DNA of 5,901 nt, taken from contig JBLHLC010000093.1 of NCBI GenBank assembly GCA_047619685.1, positions 1 through 5,901 of the forward strand, read 5' to 3'. The position numbers were made by a program, and so were the translations under genes. A model generated the notes under the pieces. The model saw only the letters and a list, made by a program, of their open reading frames with translations, was not told where the DNA came from and did not search any database. Each line of letters starts with the position of its first letter. Position 1 is the first letter of the stretch. Positions 1 through 5,473 of the stretch are shown here, piece by piece. This stretch comes from JABDJZ01 sp047619685 (GTDB lineage: Bacteria > Bacteroidota > Rhodothermia > Rhodothermales > UBA10348).

Positions 1-349
1 AAGCGCCGGTGAGGGAGGAATGTCGAAATTCCTCGCGTGCATATATGTTGGAAATGTGGACTTCCACCACGGGGATATCGACGGCTGCAATAGCGTCCCT
101 GAGTGCGACAGATGTATGGCTGTAGCCTGCAGGGTTGAAGACGATCCCATCCAGACCGCTGTCCGCTGCCCCATGAATCAGATCAATCAGAGCCCCTTCC
201 AGGTTACTCTGTTCAAACCGGAGGTTGACGCCCGGAAAGTCAAGCCTGAGCGTTCGCTCCAGATCCCGCAGAGATCCGGCGCCATAGATATCGGTCTCTC
301 TCGTGCCCAAGAGGTTGAGATTTGGACCGTTCAGAATGAGGATTTCCAT
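1..349 (-). CDS. aroQ: 3-dehydroquinate dehydratase, type II (partial, C-terminus beyond window)
   Basis: Type II dehydroquinase is a cytoplasmic enzyme that converts 3-dehydroquinate to 3-dehydroshikimate, the third step of the shikimate pathway. I found it by translating the reverse strand from the ATG at 349-347; 116 codons fit before the window ends. The protein opens with MEILILNGPNLNLLG, the family signature. The expected catalytic residues are present: Arg17 and Tyr22 in the TRETDIYG lid loop, Asn72 and His78 in FNPAGYSHTS, Glu96 and His98 in VEVHIS, and Arg105 and Arg109 in YAREEFRH. From Asn72 onward these sit three residues earlier than the equivalents I recall for the Mycobacterium tuberculosis enzyme (two earlier for Arg17 and Tyr22). 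Family members are usually about 140-150 residues, so roughly 25-35 are missing. The start is fixed by the signature beginning at residue 2. No convincing ribosome binding site precedes it. It is divergent from mnmA across an 87-bp spacer. Confidence 0.95.
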   Translation of the reverse strand, partial: MEILILNGPNLNLLGTRETDIYGAGSLRDLERTLRLDFPGVNLRFEQSNLEGALIDLIHGAADSGLDGIVFNPAGYSHTSVALRDAIAAVDIPVVEVHISNIYAREEFRHSSLTGA

Positions 350-436
350 CGATACAGAAGGGTTGTCACCCAAAATAAGGAACGGCGCATGGCAAGAGTC
401 GGTTGGAGGCGGCCCGATGACCCCCCAATAGCAAGG
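350..436. promoter_or_regulatory. Divergent spacer between aroQ and mnmA
   Basis: This 87-bp stretch separates the divergent aroQ and mnmA starts and must carry promoter signals for at least one of them unless they lie inside the genes. Visible pieces are a small imperfect inverted repeat, GGGTTGTCACCC (360-371), and, on the minus strand, TTATTTTG (370-377 read backwards). The latter differs by one base from the Bacteroidota -7 consensus TAnnTTTG and lies about 20 bp upstream of the aroQ start, but I see no well-spaced -33 TTG. On the plus strand AAGGAA (377-382) precedes an alternative ATG at 389 for mnmA. A run of six C (421-426) lies just before the preferred mnmA start. No promoter can be called with confidence. 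Confidence 0.35.
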
Positions 437-1561
437 ATGAGCAAACACGGCCGCGTTCTGGTAGCCATGAGTGGAGGAGTTGATTCCTCCGTGGCCGCTG
501 TTCTCTTAAAAGAACAGGGCTATGAAGTGGTGGGCATAACCATGAAGACGTGGGACTACGCACAGTCCGCGCCGTCTTCGACCGGCAAACAGATAGGCTG
601 CTGTACGCTGGAGTCCATGAATGACGCCCGCGCGGTGGGCATGAAGCATGATTTCACCCACTTCATCATCGACATCCGCGAGGAGTTTGGCGATTGGGTC
701 ATCGACAAGTTCACCGAGGAGTATCTCTCCGGTCGTACGCCCAATCCGTGCGTCCTGTGCAACACGTACATCAAGTGGGCCGCCCTCATGCGACGGGCAG
801 ACGCCCTGGATTGCGCGTTCATAGCGACGGGTCACTACGCACGTGTGCGGCACGACAAGGAGCTCAATCGCGAGGTCTTGATGCGCGGCATTGACTCCAA
901 CAAGGATCAGAGTTACGCGTTGTGGGGCGTCTCACAGGAGCACTTCGCAAGAACCATTCTCCCGCTGGGCACCTACCGAAAGCCAAAGATCAGGGAGATG
1001 GCGACGGAGTTCGGCCTTCTGGAGGTCGCCAACAAGCCGGATTCCTACGAGATCTGCTTCGTTCCGGACAATGACTACCGTCGTTTCCTCCGGGACCGGG
1101 TGCCGGATCTGGACGATCGGATTGGTCAGGGTCCGATGGTGCACGTGGATGGCACGGACCTGGGCAAACACGAAGGATATCCCTACTACACCATAGGCCA
1201 GCGTCACGGGTTGGGTTTGGCACTAGGCTACCCAGCCTACGTCACCCGGATTGATGCAGACACCAACACGGTCACTGTGGGCCCGCTGGAGGCCTTGGCC
1301 AGGCACAAACTTTCGGCGGACGGACTCAATCTGATCAAGTATCCGGAGTTGGTAGGGACGCACCATGCCGCCGCCAAGGTGCGTTACAAGGACGTGGGGG
1401 CGCCCTGCCTCTTGACGCAGTTGGACGCCGACAAGGTGGATGTGGAATTCCTGGTTCCGCGCAACGCCATCACACCCGGTCAGGCTGTGGTGATGTACGA
1501 GGACGACGACGTCCTGGGCGGGGCATGGATCCGGCGGGTAGAGGAGCCAGAGGTGCACTAA
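437..1561 (+). CDS. mnmA: tRNA-specific 2-thiouridylase MnmA
   Basis: MnmA adenylates and then thiolates U34 in the wobble position of tRNA-Lys, -Glu and -Gln, taking sulfur from a cysteine-desulfurase relay in the cytoplasm. The 374-residue product matches the usual family length (about 360-380). Landmarks are the PP-loop SGGVDSS (residues 12-18), ITMKTWDY and the GCC motif (34-41, 54-56), NPCVLCN (103-109) with Cys108 as the likely catalytic cysteine, GHYARV (132-137), KDQSYALW (156-163), and EICFVPDNDYRRF (205-217) with Cys207 as the likely persulfide cysteine. TIGQRHGLG (252-260) begins the central and C-terminal beta-barrel region. I chose the ATG at 437 because homologues begin a few residues before the PP-loop. 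The ATG at 389 would add 16 residues but has a better Shine-Dalgarno (AGGA, 7 bases upstream). The frame stays open back to position 20, but that stretch is antisense to aroQ. Confidence 0.96.
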   Translation: MSKHGRVLVAMSGGVDSSVAAVLLKEQGYEVVGITMKTWDYAQSAPSSTGKQIGCCTLESMNDARAVGMKHDFTHFIIDIREEFGDWVIDKFTEEYLSGRTPNPCVLCNTYIKWAALMRRADALDCAFIATGHYARVRHDKELNREVLMRGIDSNKDQSYALWGVSQEHFARTILPLGTYRKPKIREMATEFGLLEVANKPDSYEICFVPDNDYRRFLRDRVPDLDDRIGQGPMVHVDGTDLGKHEGYPYYTIGQRHGLGLALGYPAYVTRIDADTNTVTVGPLEALARHKLSADGLNLIKYPELVGTHHAAAKVRYKDVGAPCLLTQLDADKVDVEFLVPRNAITPGQAVVMYEDDDVLGGAWIRRVEEPEVH

Positions 1562-1574
1562 GGGCTACCTCTGG
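1547..1574. terminator. Hairpin over the mnmA stop, candidate convergent terminator
   Basis: A perfect 8-bp inverted repeat, CCAGAGGT (1547-1554) and ACCTCTGG (1567-1574), flanks a 12-base loop that contains the mnmA TAA stop (1559-1561). A G-U pair can extend the stem by one. It lies between mnmA and the convergent DAHP synthase, whose stop is at 1612-1614, so a transcript from either direction would fold it. Neither side has a T-tract, so it is not a textbook intrinsic terminator. It could instead stabilise the 3' ends or be chance. Confidence 0.35.
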
Positions 1575-1611
1575 GTCAATACACTACGGGCGCCTCCGGT
1601 CCTTATGCCTT

Positions 1612-2934
1612 TCAGGTCGACGGCTCGGACTTCCGGTTCTTGACGATCGAAAAGGCCATTTCCAGTGCCTGTTCGGCATTCAAACGCGGATCCACGTGAG
1701 AGCGATAGGCGCGCGAGAGGTCTGACTCGGTCAATCCGCCGGATCCCCCGATACATTCGGTGACATTCTCCCCGGTCAGTTCGAAGTGCACTCCGCCCAA
1801 TATGGAGTCGTAGCGGTCATGGATAGCGAAGACCTGCTCAAGCTCGCCCAGGACGTTTTCGAACCGCCGCGTCTTGAGCCCATCCTGGGTAACCTCCGTG
1901 TTGCCGTGCATCGGGTCGCAGCTCCACAACACCGTGCGGCCCGTTGACTGGACAGCCGCGATCAATCGAGGAAGCGCATCCGACGCCCGGTCCACACCAA
2001 AGCGTGTAATCAGCGACAGCCTGCCCGCCTCGTGATCCGGGTCCAGGGAATTCAATAATCGCTTGAGCGTGGACGGCTCTGTGTCCGGCCCAACCTTGAT
2101 CCCCAGGGGATTGCGAATGCCCGCAGCATAGGTGACGTGCGCCCCGGAAGGCTCCGACGTGCGCAGGCCGATCCAGGGAAAATGCGTGGACAGGTTGTAC
2201 GTGCCGCCGGACGGGACCTGACGCGTGAGGGCCTGCTCGTAGGGCAAAAGGAGGGCTTCGTGGGATGTGTAGAAATCCACCCGTTCCACATCGCCCAATG
2301 TTGTGTTGGAGACCGTTTCCATGAAGCGAAGCGCACCCGTGATGCCGTCCACTATCTCCTGGTATTCGCGTTTCAATCCCGAGGGCTCGACGAAGCCCAG
2401 ATCCCAGTTCTGGGGGTGGTGGAGATCCGCGAATCCACCGTCCACCAGGGCGCGTACAAAATTGAGCGTCATGGCCGAGTTGCCATAGGCCTCAAGCATG
2501 CGGCGAGGATCAGGCAAACGAGCGAGGACGTCGGCTTCCGGTCCGTTAATAATGTCTCCGCGGTAACTCTTCAGCTCGACGCCGTCGATGATCTCGGTAT
2601 CCTCAGACCGGGGCTTGGCGTATTGTCCCGCAAATCGTCCCACGCGGATCACAGGAAGGCGAAGTCCGTGAATGAGCACGAGACTCATCTGCAGGAGGAT
2701 TTTCAGCCGGCCCAGGATTACATCCGCCCGGCATTCGTCGAATCGCTCGGCACAGTCGCCGCCTTGGAGTAGGAATTGCTTTCCCGTGGCGGCCTTCGCA
2801 AGCAGACCTCTGAGGCGGTCCACCTCCCAAGAGGTCACAAGGGGGGGGCGTCTGGACAGATCGGCCGCGATGTCGTCCAGCAGGTTCTGATCCGGATAAT
2901 CCGGCTGCTGGAGGGCTGGGAGGAGGTCGGCCAT
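1612..2934 (-). CDS. aroG: Class II 3-deoxy-D-arabino-heptulosonate 7-phosphate (DAHP) synthase
   Basis: This cytoplasmic enzyme condenses phosphoenolpyruvate with erythrose 4-phosphate to DAHP, committing carbon to the shikimate pathway and aromatic amino acids. The 440-residue protein belongs to the plant/mycobacterial (class II) type. Motifs in order are QQPDYPD (9-15), FLLQGGDCAE (54-63), VGRFAGQYAKPRSE (98-111), SYRGDIING (123-131), SHEALLLPYEQA (224-235), HFPWIGLRTSEPSG (251-264), LWSCDPMHGNT (336-346), FELTGENVTEC (384-394) and HVDPRLNAEQ (413-422). The metal ligands Cys61, His343, Glu385 and Asp415 keep exactly the 282/42/30 spacing I recall for Cys87, His369, Glu411 and Asp441 of the M. 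tuberculosis enzyme, so it should be active. I chose the ATG at 2934-2932 because conserved sequence begins about ten residues later. The frame is open upstream to an ATG at 3078, but those 48 residues are Arg/Ser-rich and not family-like. The symbol follows mycobacterial usage; aroF is also used for such genes. Confidence 0.96.
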   Translation of the reverse strand: MADLLPALQQPDYPDQNLLDDIAADLSRRPPLVTSWEVDRLRGLLAKAATGKQFLLQGGDCAERFDECRADVILGRLKILLQMSLVLIHGLRLPVIRVGRFAGQYAKPRSEDTEIIDGVELKSYRGDIINGPEADVLARLPDPRRMLEAYGNSAMTLNFVRALVDGGFADLHHPQNWDLGFVEPSGLKREYQEIVDGITGALRFMETVSNTTLGDVERVDFYTSHEALLLPYEQALTRQVPSGGTYNLSTHFPWIGLRTSEPSGAHVTYAAGIRNPLGIKVGPDTEPSTLKRLLNSLDPDHEAGRLSLITRFGVDRASDALPRLIAAVQSTGRTVLWSCDPMHGNTEVTQDGLKTRRFENVLGELEQVFAIHDRYDSILGGVHFELTGENVTECIGGSGGLTESDLSRAYRSHVDPRLNAEQALEMAFSIVKNRKSEPST

Positions 2935-3090
2935 GATGGAAGAGGAAGACGATGGGAAGGGCGCTCGCCTCCGAACGCCACGGGACAGGCGTCGTTTCCT
3001 CCGGTCGAAAGGGCACCAACGGCTACCCCCGAGAACAGCATTCCGGATGTGGCGTAGGTCTGCCTCGCAACAGATCACACCGCCTCAGCA
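2935..3090. promoter_or_regulatory. Divergent spacer between DAHP synthase and lipoprotein genes
   Basis: This 156-bp spacer lies between two divergent starts and is the only place for promoters of both genes. I looked for sigma70-type -35/-10 pairs, for Bacteroidota TTG/TAnnTTTG pairs, for an aromatic-rich leader peptide and for operator-like inverted repeats, and found none that convinces. No Shine-Dalgarno precedes either start: TCTTCCTCTTCCATC lies before the synthase ATG and CACCGCCTCAGCA before the lipoprotein ATG. The call rests on gene arrangement only. Confidence 0.3.
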
Positions 3091-3975
3091 ATGCGTCGCT
3101 TCCCCTTACTTATTGTCATTCTACTCCTCGCTGGCTGCGACTCCGGGTCCGGCTCCAACGAAATACCGCAGTATTATCAGGCCCAACTGCTCCTGGACGG
3201 CCTGAAGGGCCTGGGCGGGGGAGCTCGCTACGAAGCCTGGGCGCTCATTGCTGCGGAATGGCAGTCCGTAGCGGTGTTCAACTTCGACCAGAATGACCGA
3301 CTCGTGGATCTGAACGGGAGGCTGGTCGCGAACACCTTTATCACGGAGGTCGATATGGAGCCTGCCACGGAGGTCCTGGTCACCATCGAGGATCGCCGGG
3401 ACGCAGATCTGGAACCGTCAGACACCCAGGTATTGCGGGGGGAGGTGAACGGAAGCCTGACCACGCTGTCGTTTGTGGAAGCCGTTGGCGATTTTTCGGG
3501 TGCCGCGGCGAGTTACACCATTGGGACTCCCACTGACTTAGACACGGGGAATGAAGCATTTGGTGTCTGGCTGGGCACGCCAGGGACGTACACCCCAACC
3601 ATGACGGCTCCAAATCCAGGGGAAGGGTGGCAGTTCGAACTGTGGATTGAGTTGACCTCCGGGACCTGGTCGCTTGGCAAGTTCGACGATCCAGCGGGTC
3701 GCGATATTGGCCACCCATTCAGCGATATGCTGGAACTGTTCCAGGTGCCCGGAGAAGACCTTCTTGTCAATCCCCCTGCTGGCGAGACTTTCCCTCTGGC
3801 CGTGGCTGGACACACCATATTTGTAACGCTCGAGCCCAATCCTGACGACTTTGGCGTGACTCCTTACGGGATCCGTCTACTGGAGGCCGATATCGCGCCG
3901 TCTGCCGCTCCGGGATCGGGATTTCCGATGACCAATGTGGGGTCCTATCCAAGCGGAACCGTACAATTCCGTTAA
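3091..3975 (+). CDS. Predicted lipoprotein with two anti-sigma-K (RskA)-like beta domains
   Basis: I do not recognise this as a named gene. The 294-residue product starts with a compact lipoprotein signal: MRR, a hydrophobic run (residues 4-14) and the lipobox LLAGC, making Cys16 the lipidated residue. A Ser/Gly linker follows, so the mature protein should be anchored in a membrane facing the periplasm or outside. Two diverged repeats are visible. In repeat A, YEAWALI (47-53), WQSVAVFNFD (57-66) and VLVTIE...VLRGEV (95-119) parallel repeat B: FELWIEL (182-188), WSLGKFDD (193-200) and IFVTLE...RLLEADI (243-268). The pattern of a Trp-containing strand, a G/F-F strand and a late V-T-[IL]-E strand followed by a charged stretch resembles the extracytoplasmic C-terminal domain of RskA-type anti-sigma factors. 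No cytoplasmic zinc anti-sigma domain is present, so a sigma-regulating role is not implied. No catalytic motif was seen. The start is fixed by the signal peptide. Its stop overlaps the convergent M32 gene. Confidence 0.85.
   Translation: MRRFPLLIVILLLAGCDSGSGSNEIPQYYQAQLLLDGLKGLGGGARYEAWALIAAEWQSVAVFNFDQNDRLVDLNGRLVANTFITEVDMEPATEVLVTIEDRRDADLEPSDTQVLRGEVNGSLTTLSFVEAVGDFSGAAASYTIGTPTDLDTGNEAFGVWLGTPGTYTPTMTAPNPGEGWQFELWIELTSGTWSLGKFDDPAGRDIGHPFSDMLELFQVPGEDLLVNPPAGETFPLAVAGHTIFVTLEPNPDDFGVTPYGIRLLEADIAPSAAPGSGFPMTNVGSYPSGTVQFR
3952..3973. terminator. Weak hairpin at the lipoprotein/M32 convergent junction
   Basis: AGCGGAA (3952-3958) can pair with TTCCGTT (3967-3973) in a 7-bp stem with one G-U pair and an 8-base loop. 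It sits on the last codons of the lipoprotein gene and reaches its stop codon, and on the opposite strand the end of the M32 gene. There is no T-tract on either side. It could help end or protect both convergent transcripts, but a stem this short may be chance. Confidence 0.2.
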
Positions 3976-5468
3976 GCCGGAGCTAGTCCGCCGTAGAGGG
4001 CACCAAACTTCTTGCGGGCATAGCGGAGCCAGGGCGCGGCGTCCAGGCCCGAGCCCGTGGAGTCCTCCAGGATTTGGATGGCGGTCTTCCTGCGCCCGTG
4101 CTGGTGCACATTTTCGCGGAGCCATCCGAGAATGACATCGAAACGGCCTTCGGCAATGTGCTCACCTAGCGAGCCGCAATCACGTTCCATGGCCTCCCAC
4201 AACTGGGCCGACATGAGATTACCCAGCGAGTAGGTCGGGAAATACCCAAATGTCCCCAGGGACCAGTGGATGTCCTGCAGGCACCCGTCCGCATCGGTTT
4301 CAGGAGCCACGCCCAGATATTCCATCATACGCGCGTTCCAGGCGTCCGGAAGGTCCGCCGCGCCCACTTCTCCGGACAACATGGCCCGCTCCAACTCAAA
4401 GCGAACCATGATGTGCAGGTTGTAGGTGACTTCGTCCGCTTCGATACGCACCAGGGAAGGCTTTACGCTATTGACTGCGCCATAGAACGCCTCTGCAGAG
4501 ACCCCGGCCAGCGCAGCCGGAAACATGCCCTGGACAACAGGGAAGTAGCGGTCCCAGAACGGCCTGCTTCGGCCTACGAGATTCTCCCACAGGCGGGACT
4601 GCGACTCATGCATCCCGAGAGAAGTGCCGTCACAAAGCGGGGACCCGTCCAATGCCGGGTTCACCCCCTGCTCGTACATGGCGTGTCCCGCCTCGTGGAG
4701 ACTGCCAAAAAAGGCTGGCGAAAACTGGTGCGAGTGCACCCTTGTGGTCAAACGGGAATCCGTGACTGAAAAGGTCGTCGAAAACGGGTGAGCGGAGTGG
4801 TCCTGCCTGCCTCGGGCAAAGTCGTACCCCAGATCCGTCATCACGCGGACTCCAAGGTCCCACTGCCGGTCTTCCGGGAAATACCGGGACAGTATCGAGT
4901 CGTCTATTTCCGGGCGACGGGCGATTTCTCCCACCAGCGACACCAGCTCCTTGCGCAAGGAGCTGAAGACATCGGAAACCTCTGACGTCCGCATTCCGGG
5001 TTCAAATTCGTCCAGGAGGGCGTCGTAGGGCTCGTCCTGGTAACCGAGGGCTTCTGCCTTCCGAAGGTTGCAGTCGATGACCGCCTCAAGGTGGGGTTGG
5101 AAGACCGAGAAGTTGTCCGTCTCCCTGGCGGTTTTCCATCCCTCCCGGGCCATTCCAGTGACCCGGGCAAACTCGCCGACCAGCTCGGCCGGAATCCGGA
5201 CTGCCTGCTCGTAGTCACGTCTGGCCACGCGCAGCAGATCCCTGTCTACCTCCGACTCCGGCTCAGCCTTTTCCAGCAGCGTGCCCGTCTCCTCCGACGT
5301 GTGCAACTCGTGTGCGAACTGGCTGATGGTCGAAACCTGGCGCGAGCGGGCCTCCGTTCCGGCGTCTGGCATCTGGGTTTCCTGGTCCCATTCCAGAATG
5401 GCCGAGGCCGTCTGGAGGTCAGAGATGCGGGAAAGGCGTTCGCGTAGTTGTTCGAGGGCTGAGGGCAT
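3972..5468 (-). CDS. Metallocarboxypeptidase, family M32
   Basis: M32 enzymes (Thermus/Taq and B. subtilis YpwA type) are cytoplasmic zinc or cobalt carboxypeptidases that remove C-terminal residues from short peptides, probably in peptide recycling. The 498-residue length is normal for the family. Motifs in order are ILEWDQETQMP (24-34), YDALLDEFEPG (148-158), RYFPEDRQW (195-203), HPFSTTF (227-233), the metal-binding HEAGH (258-262; His258 and His262 ligands, Glu259 catalytic), GTSLGMHESQSRLWEN (281-296) with Glu288 as third ligand, EADEVTYNLHI (343-353), and QDIHWSLGTFGYFPTY (398-413). All catalytic parts are intact. There is no signal peptide. I chose the ATG at 5468-5466 because it begins the conserved N-terminal helix and lies five bases after the upstream permease stop. 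The frame stays open to 5765, but that part overlaps the permease and is not family-like. No clear Shine-Dalgarno is present, so translation may be coupled to the permease. Confidence 0.96.
   Translation of the reverse strand: MPSALEQLRERLSRISDLQTASAILEWDQETQMPDAGTEARSRQVSTISQFAHELHTSEETGTLLEKAEPESEVDRDLLRVARRDYEQAVRIPAELVGEFARVTGMAREGWKTARETDNFSVFQPHLEAVIDCNLRKAEALGYQDEPYDALLDEFEPGMRTSEVSDVFSSLRKELVSLVGEIARRPEIDDSILSRYFPEDRQWDLGVRVMTDLGYDFARGRQDHSAHPFSTTFSVTDSRLTTRVHSHQFSPAFFGSLHEAGHAMYEQGVNPALDGSPLCDGTSLGMHESQSRLWENLVGRSRPFWDRYFPVVQGMFPAALAGVSAEAFYGAVNSVKPSLVRIEADEVTYNLHIMVRFELERAMLSGEVGAADLPDAWNARMMEYLGVAPETDADGCLQDIHWSLGTFGYFPTYSLGNLMSAQLWEAMERDCGSLGEHIAEGRFDVILGWLRENVHQHGRRKTAIQILEDSTGSGLDAAPWLRYARKKFGALYGGLAPA
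4944..4965. repeat. Perfect 22-bp palindrome inside the M32 gene
   Basis: The half-site CAGCTCCTTGC (4944-4954) is followed immediately by its exact reverse complement (4955-4965), with no spacer and no mismatch; pairing stops at 4943/4966. It encodes residues around Ser169-Leu175 (SSLRKEL) of the M32 peptidase. By simple base-composition reasoning a perfect palindrome this long is expected about 0.001-0.002 times in a window of this size. It could be a protein-binding site, a cruciform or RNA hairpin, or an accident of codon choice in a helix. Confidence 0.85.
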
Positions 5469-5473
5469 GCGTG

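Noticed and set aside
20..436. In-frame upstream extension of mnmA giving a 513-residue protein
   Set aside because: The stretch 20-349 is antisense to a clear aroQ gene, whose translation carries all dehydroquinase motifs. The plus-strand translation has no MnmA-like sequence.
1079..1093. 15-bp exact direct repeat CGTCGTTTCCTCCGG, also at 2990-3004
   Set aside because: One copy encodes the conserved YRRFLRD stretch of MnmA and the other is in the spacer upstream of the DAHP synthase. Flanks do not match, and a chance 15-mer match among all pairs in a GC-rich window is only mildly unlikely.
2137..2772. 211-residue plus-strand open frame opposite the DAHP synthase
   Set aside because: It lies wholly antisense to a strongly conserved enzyme, shows no recognisable domain, and is typical of open shadow frames in GC-rich coding DNA.
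2841..2848. Run of eight G (eight C on the coding strand) in the DAHP synthase gene, considered as a frameshift or phase-variation site
   Set aside because: The frame is intact across it and encodes the expected RRPPLV segment. Nothing suggests a switch, although it is a place where sequencing errors could occur.
2960..3019. Other minus-strand frame upstream of the DAHP synthase reading VPWRSEASALP, resembling a family WxPxSWRxxPA start and suggesting a frameshift
   Set aside because: The true frame already contains LPALQQPDYPD at the right distance from FLLQGGDCAE, and the out-of-frame match would lie too far upstream. The mycobacterial enzyme, as I recall it, also lacks the SWR form.
4266..4769. 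167-residue plus-strand open frame opposite the M32 gene
   Set aside because: Antisense shadow of conserved M32 sequence, including the HEAGH region; no family resemblance and no start signal.
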